Assembly (NCBI RefSeq): GCF_031010195.1
Contig: NZ_JAUAMC010000003.1
Span: 310,001-374,000, forward strand
Source of the DNA: Halomonas sp. SpR8
GTDB lineage: Bacteria > Pseudomonadota > Gammaproteobacteria > Pseudomonadales > Halomonadaceae
DNA: 64,000 nt
Direction of reading: 5' to 3'
Under the pieces are notes generated by a model, which saw nothing but the letters and a program-made list of their open reading frames with translations, made no database searches and had not been told where the DNA came from. The position numbers and the translations under genes were made by a program. Each line of letters opens with the position of its first letter. Position 1 is the first letter of the stretch. Positions 9,835 through 18,713 of the stretch are shown here, piece by piece.

Positions 9835-9864
9835 TCAGAGCGACCAATCAAGCAAAAGGCTCCA

Positions 9865-11025
9865 TCAATGTGCTGGCCCAGAAAGGGCTGGCACATACCA
9901 CTGATGAATGAAGACCGCCCCTGCTAACACAAGCGCTACTGCCACAAGGTTGAATCCCGCCAATGGCATAGAGCCAACAATCGCTAGAACCAGCGCGGTT
10001 ACCAGCAAGGTCCAGCGCCCCATCCCAATCCGGCAGTACCGGTCCCGAATAAGCCAAAGCGTAGCGCAATAAACCGCTATAGGTAGCACCACAGGTGTAG
10101 CAGCGTAGGCGTCAGTGGCGAGCACTACCTGCATACCAGCCCCTGCCATCGCTGCGGCGCCAAATACCGCGAAATGTCCGTATCCCCACAGGAGCGCCCT
10201 CCGCAGATCATCGCTACCTAAATGTTCTTCATGCGTAAAATAAAAGCTCCACATCGAAAACCCAACAATAGCGAAGAGCAGCGCCTGCCCTAGCATGCCC
10301 CACTCAGGAAAAATCATACCAGGGCTACCCTTCATCGCCAGAACGATCGCTATAAAACACTGGCCCAAAACGATCAGGTTCAGCCGAGCATAGCGGGAGA
10401 TAATATGCCCCCGATGCCAAGGAGTCCCGATTTTCCATTCAGCCAAGGCGGGCACCGCCAGCTCTCCGGCAGCCCCGAGCAGGAACAACGGCAAATAAAG
10501 AATAGAGCCTGGAGGAACCACTGCAACAACGACCAACCAGAATAACTGCATGATAAAGAGACCGGCCGCATAGCGCCTCCCTGTCCTTCGCCTAAGAGGG
10601 TCGCCCTGCGCTGCTCCTAACCAGAAAAAAATCATGGCCAGCCGCAGCACTATAAAGCCCGCCAAGACGAGCCATATCCGCTCGCCTGAGAAGAGCATTT
10701 CAACTCCTGCGGCAACTATCAACAGGCCGAACATGGCAACCATGGTCAGTAACTGAAACACCCCAGAATGGTTATAGTAGGCAGAAGCGAACCACACATA
10801 GTTCATCCATGCCCACCAGATCATGAAGAAACTAAACAGAAATCTGATCAGCCCCAGAGCCACCTGCTCTTCGATAAAACTATGAGCTAACCCCCGTGCC
10901 ACCATCCCAATCGCAACGACAGCAGCGAGATCGAAAAGCAACTCTAGCGGCGTCGTCGCCCGATTATCTTCCTTCGGATCACGCGGAAGAAAAGCAAAGG
11001 GAATGGTGTGCTTTAAGATGCTCAT
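9865..11025 (-). CDS. LtrA-family multispanning membrane protein (copy 1)
   Basis: A 386-residue polytopic membrane protein with the LtrA signature: an N-terminal soluble stretch, then TPLELLFDLAAVVAIGMVARGLAHSF, and a W-W-A-W-M-N-Y segment (FMIWWAWMNYVWFAS). LtrA proteins were named from a Listeria low-temperature-growth mutant; their transported substrate or activity is not known. Roughly ten to twelve hydrophobic segments fill the rest. It starts 13 bp after the end of a second LtrA-family gene, so the two are likely co-transcribed and arose by duplication or paired acquisition. The C-terminus is convergent with prc, with about 30 bp between stops. Confidence 0.85.
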   Translation of the reverse strand: MSILKHTIPFAFLPRDPKEDNRATTPLELLFDLAAVVAIGMVARGLAHSFIEEQVALGLIRFLFSFFMIWWAWMNYVWFASAYYNHSGVFQLLTMVAMFGLLIVAAGVEMLFSGERIWLVLAGFIVLRLAMIFFWLGAAQGDPLRRRTGRRYAAGLFIMQLFWLVVVAVVPPGSILYLPLFLLGAAGELAVPALAEWKIGTPWHRGHIISRYARLNLIVLGQCFIAIVLAMKGSPGMIFPEWGMLGQALLFAIVGFSMWSFYFTHEEHLGSDDLRRALLWGYGHFAVFGAAAMAGAGMQVVLATDAYAATPVVLPIAVYCATLWLIRDRYCRIGMGRWTLLVTALVLAIVGSMPLAGFNLVAVALVLAGAVFIHQWYVPALSGPAH

Positions 11026-11038
11026 GGCCTATATTTGC

Positions 11039-12214
11039 TCAAGTCTCACGCATATGGCCAAAACCAGCCAGCAGAATCATGATCACCAGAACCCCTACCC
11101 CAAGCCACAGCCCTTGCATGTGCAGAACAAACATTAGCCAACTCCAGGCAACCAGAGCCACAATGGCCACAAGATAATGGAGAGGCATTTTCTGCGCCAT
11201 GGTGTGGTGGAACATCGCTGACCCTATCAAAAAGATCGTTGGACCCGCGAAAGCAATCAACGCGGTTGTGGCGTGAATAGCATCATGCGGATGGGCAACA
11301 ATCAGCTCGATTGCCACGGCCACCACGATGGCACCACAGACCATCACCCCATGGGCATAGGCCAGACCTGCCCGAGCCAACCGCGTGTGATCGGACGCAC
11401 GCTCAAAGCTGTGCTCGCCTGCCTCAGCAAGATGCACGAAATAGATCCACCATAGTGTAATAATCAACAAAAAGCCGATAGCCGCAGCAGCGATAACTCC
11501 AGCCTCCAAAGATTGACTAACTAACAAGCCCCCCAAAAGCAGGATGGATTCACCAAGCGCGATAATGAAGACCTGCTGGTTGCGCTCCAAAAGATGTAGA
11601 CCGCGCAAGGGCCAGCTATCCATTGGCGTGGCTCCTTTACCAGGTAACCAAAAACCAGCATAAGGCGCAGAATAGTCGATTAACACAGCGATGATCCACA
11701 GCTCCAATCTAGCGCTAGGGATCAGAGCGCCAGCAATCCAGAACACGCCCGATATCGCACTCCATGCACAAAGCTGTGCATAGTTTCGCCCCATCTGTTC
11801 GCCACGAAAAACGATGGACATATAGCCCGCACGTATCAGCGCCATGGCAACATAAGCACCCACAAAAAGGCCTGCACGAGAGGAGAAAGCATGCGGGATC
11901 GCAATCGCCATCAGCAGTGCGCAAGCCATGAGCACAATCATCAGAGCTCGCCCGCTGGTATGATCGGGATCAAGCCAGTTGGTCGCCCATGACGTATAAT
12001 TCCACGCCCACCAAGCCGCTGCGAAAAGCGTAACGGCCTCAAGCGCGCCAACCCAGTTGTCGTGCGCTAATAGGAAGTGTGAAAGCTGGATAATTGCAAA
12101 AACATAGACCAAATCAAAGAAAAGCTCGACATTGGTCACCCGCGGGGTCTCGCCTGAACCAATATTACGCAACGCAGCCTTTGGAACGAGCCTATGAAGA
12201 ATTGTTGCCGTCAT
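11039..12214 (-). CDS. LtrA-family multispanning membrane protein (copy 2)
   Basis: A 391-residue paralogue of the next gene downstream. It shows the more canonical LtrA opening TNVELFFDLVYVFAIIQLSHFL and the AAWWAWNYTSWATNW segment. Many hydrophobic helices follow, including the FIIALGESILLLGGLLVSQS segment that is highly characteristic of LtrA and is less well kept in copy 1. The biochemical role is unknown. It lies 47 bp downstream of a small membrane-protein gene on the same strand and 13 bp upstream of copy 1. Confidence 0.9.
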   Translation of the reverse strand: MTATILHRLVPKAALRNIGSGETPRVTNVELFFDLVYVFAIIQLSHFLLAHDNWVGALEAVTLFAAAWWAWNYTSWATNWLDPDHTSGRALMIVLMACALLMAIAIPHAFSSRAGLFVGAYVAMALIRAGYMSIVFRGEQMGRNYAQLCAWSAISGVFWIAGALIPSARLELWIIAVLIDYSAPYAGFWLPGKGATPMDSWPLRGLHLLERNQQVFIIALGESILLLGGLLVSQSLEAGVIAAAAIGFLLIITLWWIYFVHLAEAGEHSFERASDHTRLARAGLAYAHGVMVCGAIVVAVAIELIVAHPHDAIHATTALIAFAGPTIFLIGSAMFHHTMAQKMPLHYLVAIVALVAWSWLMFVLHMQGLWLGVGVLVIMILLAGFGHMRET

Positions 12215-12261
12215 AAAATCTTCTCTCTATTATCGCCAGCAGCCATCCATGGCAACTTCCC

Positions 12262-12513
12262 TTAGCTTCTCCGCGACCACAAAATAGCAACCACCGCAGG
12301 TACAGCGAAAACGATCAGCAAGAACGGCAATTCCTGCATCACGCTGTAGCCCGCCTGACTGACACCAATCCACATATTGATACCAGTACAAATTAACCAG
12401 ACCACGAGATAAACAGGCAGAAGCCGCGCGAATCGGATTGATGCAATACGAGCGAAGACGACAAAAACCGCCAACAATACCAATCCAGCGAGGATGACCA
12501 TAACCGTATGCAT
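12262..12513 (-). CDS. Small three-helix membrane protein, unknown function
   Basis: An 83-residue very hydrophobic protein with three predicted membrane segments (around residues 2-22, 32-50 and 61-78) and a basic C-terminal end WSRRS. No named family is recognised. An AGGAG ribosome site just before the ATG supports translation. It lies between the SDR gene and the LtrA pair, all on the minus strand, which suggests a small membrane partner in one accessory unit, although a terminator-like hairpin separates it from the SDR gene. Confidence 0.7.
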   Translation of the reverse strand: MHTVMVILAGLVLLAVFVVFARIASIRFARLLPVYLVVWLICTGINMWIGVSQAGYSVMQELPFLLIVFAVPAVVAILWSRRS

Positions 12514-12533
12514 GAAACGTCTCCTTTGAATCT

Positions 12534-12570
12534 AAAAAGGTAGCTGGCGGTGATATTCGTCAGCCAGCTA
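12534..12570 (-). terminator. Terminator-like hairpin after the SDR gene
   Basis: Arms TAGCTGGC and GCCAGCTA enclose a 14-nt loop; on the minus strand the hairpin is followed by CCTTTTTAG. It would end or attenuate transcription leaving the SDR gene before the small membrane-protein gene. Confidence 0.6.
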
Positions 12571-12572
12571 AT

Positions 12573-13346
12573 TTATTTTGTGGTATAGCCGCCATTGACA
12601 AGAATTGTCTGACCAGTCATCCACCAGCCACCAGATACCATGAAAAGGATCCAAGGGGCGATGTCTTCAATATCAGTCAGACCAGTTTTTGAGAAAGGCG
12701 AAAGTGCCGCAGCCGTCTTATGGAAGGCAACAGCATCTTCACCTTCAGCAGGGTAGAAGAAAGGCGTATCCATCGGCCCTGGCCCAATCGCAGTAACAGA
12801 AATGCCACGATCTCCAAGCTCTTTTGATGCCGCCCGCGTGAAGTGCTCAACAGGGGCCTTTAACCCTTCATAAGCCGCGTAGAAGGGGGTATAAGCCCCT
12901 AGCAGTGACGTCACAAGAGTACAGATCTTGCCATGATCATTAACGTATTTACCTGCCTCCTTCAGGAAAAAGAACGCCGCCTTAACATTGACCGCACAAG
13001 ACTGATCAAAAGCCTCTTCGGTCACTTCTGCCATTGGCTGCTTAACCACCATACCGACAGTATTGATGGCAATATCGGGCCTACCCACTGCGGCAACGGT
13101 ATCCTGAAAGAGTTTTTCCATGGCTGCCGCGCTAGTCAGATCAGCCTGGAATGCGACCGCCTCGGCTCCGGCCGCCCGAATCGAAGCCACGGTTTGCTCA
13201 GCAGCCTGTTGGGCTGCATCACTGTTGTAATGAATTGCTACTGCCTTAGCCCCTGCTTTTGCAAATTCTTGCGCCAACAGTCCGCCCAGGTTCTTCGCAC
13301 CGCCGGCGATCAGAACCACCTTGCCTTCAATACTCTTGATAGACAT
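12573..13346 (-). CDS. SDR-family NAD(P)-dependent oxidoreductase
   Basis: A classical short-chain dehydrogenase of 257 residues. The cofactor loop is GGAKNLGG (15-22), a variant of TGxxxGxG. The catalytic Ser147 and the YxxxK pair Tyr159-Lys163 (YEGLK) are present. The substrate is not deducible. The C-terminus keeps the usual GQTILVNGGYTTK-like end. It is divergent from a LysR regulator, with a strong dyad in between; by the common LysR arrangement the regulator probably controls this gene. Length is typical for the family. Confidence 0.9.
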   Translation of the reverse strand: MSIKSIEGKVVLIAGGAKNLGGLLAQEFAKAGAKAVAIHYNSDAAQQAAEQTVASIRAAGAEAVAFQADLTSAAAMEKLFQDTVAAVGRPDIAINTVGMVVKQPMAEVTEEAFDQSCAVNVKAAFFFLKEAGKYVNDHGKICTLVTSLLGAYTPFYAAYEGLKAPVEHFTRAASKELGDRGISVTAIGPGPMDTPFFYPAEGEDAVAFHKTAAALSPFSKTGLTDIEDIAPWILFMVSGGWWMTGQTILVNGGYTTK

Positions 13347-13435
13347 CGCTCATTCCTCACATTAAATATGTGTCACCGCTCAAGATCACGGCTTAAGGAT
13401 AAGATGACGCGTTGCGTGGTCAGGGTAAACATGCG

Positions 13436-13460
13436 AATATCGACATGATCTGTCGAAATT
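13436..13460. promoter_or_regulatory. Candidate LysR operator between SDR gene and LysR gene
   Basis: An inverted repeat TCGACA-TGATC-TGTCGA (13440-13456) extends with one mismatch to AAT and ATT on the two sides. The T-N11-A core and the location in a divergent 135-bp intergenic region, 22 bp from the regulator start, are what a LysR-type recognition site looks like. Confidence 0.65.
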
Positions 13461-13481
13461 AACGAACAATAGCAATGGATC

Positions 13482-14456
13482 ATGGATCGTATCAGGCAAA
13501 TGCAAATCTTCATCCAAGTGATGGAGAGCGGAAACTTCACACGGGCGGCTGAAGCGCTGGCCATGCCACGTTCTACTGTCTCAACGGAAATCCAAGCATT
13601 GGAAGACAGGCTGCAAACGCAGCTTTTGTTCCGCACCACCCGCAAGGTCGTTCCAACCCAAGACGGTAGGCGGTTTCTAGAAACGGCACAGGATCTCGTC
13701 GATGCAGTGACGGCCTCCGAACAGATGTTCTTGCAAGGCAACCTGCGCCTAAGCGGTCGACTTCGCGTCGATATTCCGAGCCGCATCGGCCGTAGGCTCG
13801 TCCTCCCAGCACTACCAGACTTTATGGCCCAACACCCCAGCCTAGCTATTGACCTAAGTGCAAGCGATAGGATGGTCGATCTGGTCGCTGATGGTGTCGA
13901 CTGCGTCCTGCGGCTCGGGATACTGGAAGATTCAGACCTTGTTTGCCGCCCACTTGGCGAAGTGGATTTTGTGACTTGCGCCAGCCCCGCTTATTTGGCT
14001 CACTACGGGTTACCAGAGAAGCTTGATGACCTGAACTCTCATTTACTGATCAACTACTCCCCTCGACTTCCGGCCTCAACCGCGACGTTGGAATTCCAGC
14101 ACGGTGAGCACCCGATAGAAATAGAAATGCGTAGCGCCATTACCGTCGACGGGGCTGAGACCTATATCGCAGCGGCTCTGTCTGGCCTGGGCTTAATTCA
14201 AGTGCCCACCTATGATGTACGTCATCTTCTTGAAAGAGGCGAGCTCAAAGCAATACTGCCGAATACGCCACCACCACCTATTCCACTCTCCTTTCTATTC
14301 ACCAAACGACGCAACCTATCCCTCAAGGTGCGTGTCTTTTTGCACTGGTTGGAAGACGTACTTGAGAACCATGGTGTTATTTCGCATACCCCTGCACAAA
14401 GAGAGTACACTGACAGTTCTGTATCATTTCCAGTAAAACAAAGGTCACAAAATTAG
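13482..14456 (+). CDS. LysR-type transcriptional regulator
   Basis: A 324-residue LysR regulator. The winged helix-turn-helix is at residues 1-60 (FIQVMESGNFTRAAEALAMPRSTVSTEIQALE), followed by the linker helix and an effector-binding domain from about residue 90 (LSGRLRVDIPSRIGRR). The Pro-Arg-Ser-Thr recognition helix resembles the large subgroup that regulates adjacent SDRs and quinone or aldehyde reductases. Divergent orientation with the SDR gene suggests that gene as its target. Its stop codon overlaps the stop of the convergent arsR-like gene by 4 bp, leaving no room for a terminator. Confidence 0.92.
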   Translation: MDRIRQMQIFIQVMESGNFTRAAEALAMPRSTVSTEIQALEDRLQTQLLFRTTRKVVPTQDGRRFLETAQDLVDAVTASEQMFLQGNLRLSGRLRVDIPSRIGRRLVLPALPDFMAQHPSLAIDLSASDRMVDLVADGVDCVLRLGILEDSDLVCRPLGEVDFVTCASPAYLAHYGLPEKLDDLNSHLLINYSPRLPASTATLEFQHGEHPIEIEMRSAITVDGAETYIAAALSGLGLIQVPTYDVRHLLERGELKAILPNTPPPPIPLSFLFTKRRNLSLKVRVFLHWLEDVLENHGVISHTPAQREYTDSSVSFPVKQRSQN

Positions 14457-14827
14457 TGACAGGAAAGCGCTGCTCGCCGCACGGGCCTCTCTCCCATTTT
14501 AGCCAGCCGTTGAGAGAGCGTACTTAAGCGCTTCGCGCTACCTTCGGCGCCCGCACGGATAATATCTCGCACCCAATCAGGCAACTGCGGCGCCAAACGG
14601 TAGTGCACCCACTGCCCTTCCCGCTGATCGATAAGCAGCCCACATTGGCGCAGCTGGGCCAAATGACGCGACACTTTAGGCTGCGACTCCTCTAGCGCAT
14701 AGGTTATTTCACAAACGCATAACGACTGTTCTCTAGCAATCAAAAGCACCAGCATTAATCGCGTTTCGTCACTTAGACACTTGAACACCTGCAGTGCATG
14801 CAGGCTGGCAGCTTTTCCCACGGGCAC
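14453..14827 (-). CDS. arsR: ArsR-family metalloregulatory repressor
   Basis: A winged-helix repressor of the ArsR/SmtB family, 124 residues from the outermost GTG; a second GTG two codons in (14821) has better spacing from an AGGA site and may be the true start. The recognition helix SQPKVSRHLAQLRQCGLL and the WVHYRL wing closely resemble E. coli ArsR. The As(III)-sensing motif is CVCEIT (Cys37 and Cys39 kept; the third cysteine of the classic CVCxxC is Thr). In the E. coli protein the first two cysteines are the essential ones. No arsenic transporter or reductase gene is adjacent, so its regulon must lie elsewhere or only itself. Confidence 0.85.
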   Translation of the reverse strand: MPVGKAASLHALQVFKCLSDETRLMLVLLIAREQSLCVCEITYALEESQPKVSRHLAQLRQCGLLIDQREGQWVHYRLAPQLPDWVRDIIRAGAEGSAKRLSTLSQRLAKMGERPVRRAALSCH

Positions 14828-14850
14828 CTTCCTAAACGATGAGAAACCGA

Positions 14851-14883
14851 AATAGTCTATACGTCCCTAACTATTGGACGCAA
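14851..14883 (-). promoter_or_regulatory. Candidate promoter/operator of the arsR-like gene
   Basis: On the minus strand a TTGCGT -35 (14878-14883) and TATAGA -10 (14856-14861) are 16 bp apart. A dyad AATAGT-N13-ACTATT (14851-14875) covers the spacer and -10, where an autoregulating ArsR would bind. Support is positional only. Confidence 0.35.
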
Positions 14884-15022
14884 AAAATCACCCAAAATGC
14901 CATTAGGCAATGAGTGTTATCATAAATCAATCACAGGGGTGGGAAACAGTCGATTCAGGCTGGTGACAGCACAGATGGTGCTTTAGAAAAAGGTGTAGTA
15001 GATAAAACAGGTAAAAAGCGAA

Positions 15023-15098
15023 TGGCTCCTCGAGCAGGACTCGAACCTGCGACCCAATGATTAACAGTCATTTGCTCTACCAACTGAGCTATCGAGGA
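15023..15098 (-). tRNA. tRNA-Asn (anticodon GTT), copy 3 of transcript
   Basis: A 76-nt cloverleaf including CCA on the minus strand. The acceptor stem TCCTCGA pairs with TCGAGGA, the anticodon loop is CTGTTAA with GTT. It is identical in sequence to the two following copies and is last in transcription order. Confidence 0.97.
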
Positions 15099-15137
15099 AC
15101 AACGTACGATCTAAAAAGTACTAACAGCAGCACAACT

Positions 15138-15213
15138 TGGCTCCTCGAGCAGGACTCGAACCTGCGACCCAATGATTAACAGTCATTTGCTCTACCAACT
15201 GAGCTATCGAGGA
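15138..15213 (-). tRNA. tRNA-Asn (anticodon GTT), copy 2 of transcript
   Basis: The second of three identical 76-nt tRNA-Asn genes in tandem. It is separated from its neighbours by 39-bp and 52-bp spacers of unrelated sequence. Confidence 0.97.
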
Positions 15214-15265
15214 ACGTTGTGGTGTTTAAAGCGAAGCCAAATGCTAATAAATGTCAGCAAGTGAT

Positions 15266-15341
15266 TGGCTCCTCGAGCAGGACTCGAACCTGCGACCCAA
15301 TGATTAACAGTCATTTGCTCTACCAACTGAGCTATCGAGGA
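15266..15341 (-). tRNA. tRNA-Asn (anticodon GTT), copy 1 of transcript
   Basis: The first of the three tandem identical tRNA-Asn genes in transcription order, about 20 bp downstream of a strong promoter at 15362-15389. Confidence 0.97.
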
Positions 15342-15361
15342 ACTGCTCAAACACGGTGCGT

Positions 15362-15389
15362 AGTATACCCATAGAAACGTGAGGGTCAA
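15362..15389 (-). promoter_or_regulatory. Sigma70-type promoter for the tRNA-Asn array
   Basis: On the minus strand TTGACC (15384-15389) and TATACT (15362-15367) are 16 bp apart, ending 20 bp before the first tRNA. The bases after the -10 (ACGCACCG) are GC-rich as in stringently regulated stable-RNA promoters. Confidence 0.8.
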
Positions 15390-15539
15390 GCATCGGTTAT
15401 GGATGAACGCTAGCCGCTGGTTTCCTGTATCCGTATAATGCCCCGATACATGATAGCGGCCCAGGCAACATCACTGCCGACCGCATGACAGAACTCCATT
15501 CATCCTCGTCCCCCGACGACTCATAGATGACAGGTACCG

Positions 15540-16883
15540 ATGGCGAAGAAGCTCTTCATCAAAACGCACGGCTGCCAAATGAACGAGTACGACTCCTCCC
15601 GTATGGCGGATCTGCTCGGCGAATCTCACCAGCTCGAACTCACTGATAATGAGCGTGAAGCCGATGTTATTCTGTTAAACACCTGCTCGATTCGCGAAAA
15701 AGCGCAAGAGAAAGTTTTTCATCAGCTGGGACGCTGGAAAAAACTCAAAGACGCCAACCCGAACCTAGTGATTGGTGTTGGCGGCTGCGTAGCAAGCCAG
15801 GAAGGCGAAGCGATTCGTAAACGGGCGCCCCACGTGGACATGGTATTCGGGCCGCAAACCCTGCACCGGGTACCTTCCATGCTGGACGCGCGAGGCAATA
15901 ATCAGATTGCCGCAGTGGATGTCACTTTTCCTGAGATCGAAAAGTTTGATCACCTGCCCAAGCCCACTTCTGACGGTGCGACGGCATTTGTCTCGATCAT
16001 GGAAGGCTGCTCCAAGTACTGCACCTTCTGCGTGGTGCCCTACACCCGCGGGGAAGAGGTCTCGCGCCCCTTTGAAGCGGTCATGGATGAAGTTATCCAT
16101 CTGTCTGACCAGGGCGTGCGTGAAATCAACCTGCTCGGCCAAAACGTGAACGCCTACCGCGGCGAGAACCAGTTAGGCGATGAGATCGACCTGGCCGAAC
16201 TGATTGCCTGCGTGGCGGCAGTGGACGGAATCGACCGCATCCGCTTTACCACCTCGCACCCGGTAGAGTTTACCGACAGCCTGGTCGATGCCTTCGCCGA
16301 TATTCCCGAGCTGGTGAGCCACCTGCACCTGCCGGTGCAATCAGGTTCGGACCGTATCCTCAACGCCATGAAGCGTGGTCATACGGCCGCCGAGTACGTT
16401 GAGAAGATGGAGCGTATCCGCGCCAATCGCCCGGATATCAGCTTCTCCTCTGACTTCATCATTGGCTTCCCCGGCGAAACGGAAGAGGATTTCGAAGCAA
16501 CGATGAACCTGATTCATCAAATCGGCTTCGATCACTCGTTTAGCTTTGTTTACTCCGCACGCCCCGGCACCCCCGCCTCTGGCCTGCCGGATGAAACGCC
16601 GGAAAGCGTCAAGAAGCAGCGTCTGGCGATTTTACAGGAAAGGATTATTCAGCAAACGGCCCAGATTAGCCGCCGCATGGTAGGCAGCACCCAGCGCGTG
16701 TTGGTCAACGGCTTTTCACCCCGTGATCCAGGCCAGCTCTCAGGGCGCACCGAGAATAATCGCGTGGTTAACTTCCGTGCCGCCAACCCCACCGAGCTGA
16801 TTGGTTACTTTGTCGATGTCGACATCACTGAAGCATTTCCCAATTCACTGCGTGGTGAGCTTGCCTCTCCCGAGCGCTATTGA
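15540..16883 (+). CDS. miaB: tRNA-2-methylthio-N6-dimethylallyladenosine synthase
   Basis: MiaB is a radical-SAM methylthiotransferase that converts i6A37 to ms2i6A37 in tRNAs reading UNN codons. The 447 residues show the UPF0004 domain with three cysteines binding the auxiliary cluster (Cys12 in THGCQMN, Cys49 in NTCSIR, Cys83 in GGCVASQ), the radical-SAM CxxxCxxC at Cys157-Cys161-Cys164, and a C-terminal TRAM domain. Length equals the usual MiaB. A TATAAT hexamer at 15434-15439 about 100 bp upstream may be its -10 but no good -35 was seen. It heads the miaB-ybeZ-ybeY-corC-lnt block. Confidence 0.97.
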   Translation: MAKKLFIKTHGCQMNEYDSSRMADLLGESHQLELTDNEREADVILLNTCSIREKAQEKVFHQLGRWKKLKDANPNLVIGVGGCVASQEGEAIRKRAPHVDMVFGPQTLHRVPSMLDARGNNQIAAVDVTFPEIEKFDHLPKPTSDGATAFVSIMEGCSKYCTFCVVPYTRGEEVSRPFEAVMDEVIHLSDQGVREINLLGQNVNAYRGENQLGDEIDLAELIACVAAVDGIDRIRFTTSHPVEFTDSLVDAFADIPELVSHLHLPVQSGSDRILNAMKRGHTAAEYVEKMERIRANRPDISFSSDFIIGFPGETEEDFEATMNLIHQIGFDHSFSFVYSARPGTPASGLPDETPESVKKQRLAILQERIIQQTAQISRRMVGSTQRVLVNGFSPRDPGQLSGRTENNRVVNFRAANPTELIGYFVDVDITEAFPNSLRGELASPERY

Positions 16884-16917
16884 TCGTTCACTTAGCAGCG
16901 CCATTAACACAGGCAAT

Positions 16918-16939
16918 TGCCCCGACCATGGTCGGGGCA
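16918..16939 (+). repeat. Perfect 22-bp palindrome between miaB and ybeZ
   Basis: TGCCCCGACC followed by its exact mirror around a central AT forms a 22-bp perfect palindrome with GC-rich arms. No T-run follows, so it is not a standard terminator. It could slow transcription, stabilise the miaB mRNA end or be a protein-binding site. Confidence 0.6.
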
Positions 16940-16981
16940 GTAAGCTGAACGATACACACACTAACGAGGGGTTCCCCACTC

Positions 16982-18061
16982 TTGAGCCAGCCAACACCTC
17001 AGGCCAATCGCATCATCACCTTAAGCCTTGAACCCAATGATCCGCAGCGCCTTGCTAGCCTTTGCGGCCAGCAGGACGAGCATTTGAAGCTGATTGAAAG
17101 CCGCCTGGATGTGACGCTGCGCAACCGTGGCAATGTGTTTCAACTAGCGGGCCCCGCCAACCGCATTAAGGCAGCGGCGAACGTGTTGGAGCACCTCTAT
17201 CGCGAAACAGCGGCGAGCGAGCTTGAGGCTGATACCGTGCACCTGTTCCTGCAAGAGTCCGGGCTTGAAGCCCTGGAAGAGGAAGAAGATGGCAGCGGCA
17301 GCAGCGACGATGTGACCATGCGCACACCGCGTACCATGATCAAACCACGCGGGCTTAACCAGCAACGCTATGTCACAAGCATCCGCGAACACGATATCAA
17401 CTTCGGCATTGGGCCTGCGGGCACTGGTAAAACCTACCTTGCCGTTGCCGCCGCAGTCGAGGCACTCAATCAGCAGGAAGTGCGCCGCATTCTACTTGTC
17501 CGCCCAGCGGTTGAAGCGGGTGAAAAGCTTGGCTTCCTGCCCGGCGATCTAGCCCAGAAAATCGACCCCTACCTGCGCCCTCTTTACGACGCCCTGTATG
17601 AAATGATCGGTTTTGAGCAGGTAGCAAAACTGATTGAGCGCCAGGTGATTGAGATTGCCCCGTTGGCCTATATGCGTGGTCGTACGCTCAATAACTCCTA
17701 CATTATTCTGGATGAGAGCCAGAACACCACACCGGAGCAGATGAAAATGTTCCTGACCCGGATTGGCTTTGGTTCCACAGCGGTGATTACCGGCGATGTG
17801 ACCCAGGTAGATTTACCTAAAGGGCAACGCTCGGGACTGATCCAGGTGCTCGACGTATTAAAAGACACCCAAGGCATTGGCGTCACCCACTTTGCCGCCA
17901 AAGACGTGGTACGCCACCCGTTAGTTCAGCGCATTATCGAAGCTTACGATATGTTCGAATCCCAGCAGGAAGTCGAAGAACGTGCCCGCCGCGAAGCGCG
18001 CCAGCAAGAGCGCGACGCCCGGATGCAGTCGCGTGAAGGCCCATGGGATAGCTCAAGATGA
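16982..18061 (+). CDS. ybeZ: PhoH-like ATPase YbeZ
   Basis: YbeZ is a PhoH-family P-loop ATPase that works with the endoribonuclease YbeY in ribosome quality control and 16S rRNA maturation. The 359-residue protein has an N-terminal KH-like region (about 10-75), an acidic linker, the Walker A loop GPAGTGKT (144-151) and Walker B LDESQN. The start is a TTG preceded by GAGGGG; no ATG or GTG gives the conserved N-terminus. Its last 4 bp overlap the ATG of ybeY (ATGA), indicating translational coupling. Confidence 0.94.
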   Translation: MSQPTPQANRIITLSLEPNDPQRLASLCGQQDEHLKLIESRLDVTLRNRGNVFQLAGPANRIKAAANVLEHLYRETAASELEADTVHLFLQESGLEALEEEEDGSGSSDDVTMRTPRTMIKPRGLNQQRYVTSIREHDINFGIGPAGTGKTYLAVAAAVEALNQQEVRRILLVRPAVEAGEKLGFLPGDLAQKIDPYLRPLYDALYEMIGFEQVAKLIERQVIEIAPLAYMRGRTLNNSYIILDESQNTTPEQMKMFLTRIGFGSTAVITGDVTQVDLPKGQRSGLIQVLDVLKDTQGIGVTHFAAKDVVRHPLVQRIIEAYDMFESQQEVEERARREARQQERDARMQSREGPWDSSR

Positions 18062-18564
18062 GCGATCTTGCGGTCAACGACATCGTGATCGATCGTCAGG
18101 CGGCGATCAACGAACCACTTCTGCCCTCACTCACGCAGCTCACCCACTGGGTGGGCTGCGTATTTGCCCACCATCCGGATGATCAACGCCGCGAAGTCAC
18201 TATTCGCTTTGTGGATGAACAGGAAGGCCAAGCATTAAACCGTGACTACCGCGGTAAAGACAAAACCACCAATGTGCTTTCGTTTCCCTTTGAGAGCCCA
18301 CCTGGGGTTGATTTGCCTCTACTCGGCGACCTGGTGATTTGTCACGCGGTGGTGGCAAAAGAGGCCAACGAGCAACGTAAGCCCCTAGAGCATCACTACG
18401 CCCATATGGTCGTGCATGGCATCCTGCATTTAATGGGCTACGATCATATTGACAATGAAGAAGCTGAAGAGATGGAGCAGTTTGAGCGTGAACTACTAGC
18501 CGAGCTGAACATTCCTGATCCTTACGCTGAAGGCACCCGCGCGCCTGATGGCGATGACGCCTAA
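18058..18564 (+). CDS. ybeY: Endoribonuclease YbeY (16S rRNA 3' maturation)
   Basis: YbeY is a zinc-dependent single-strand endoribonuclease needed for 16S rRNA 3' processing and 70S quality control. The 168 residues contain the zinc site [11 protein letters not shown] (HxxxHxxxxxH) and the preceding NVLSFPFE strand. Length is typical. The start overlaps ybeZ by 4 bp. corC follows after about 150 bp. Confidence 0.96.
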   Translation: MSDLAVNDIVIDRQAAINEPLLPSLTQLTHWVGCVFAHHPDDQRREVTIRFVDEQEGQALNRDYRGKDKTTNVLSFPFESPPGVDLPLLGDLVICHAVVAKEANEQRKPLEHHYAHMVVHGILHLMGYDHIDNEEAEEMEQFERELLAELNIPDPYAEGTRAPDGDDA

Positions 18565-18713
18565 GCGCTTATGTCTTTATCATTTGTCAGCGGTTGCGTT
18601 AAATCAGGTAACAATGAATCTGGTACTATCCCCCACTTGAGTGATAAAACAGCTACCTGACGATGTAGTCAATGAGATAGCAACTGTCTGCCCGCAAACG
18701 AGAGATTTGATGC

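Noticed and set aside
9428..9847. Reverse frame over the prc 3' end
   Set aside because: The prc reading frame is unmistakable here; the reverse product has no family features.
12933..13448. 171-codon plus-strand frame over the SDR gene
   Set aside because: It is antisense to a well-supported SDR with catalytic residues; the translation has no recognisable domain.
15023..15341. Direct repeats that could suggest a CRISPR array
   Set aside because: The three repeats are complete tRNA-Asn genes; the spacers differ in length (39 and 52 bp).
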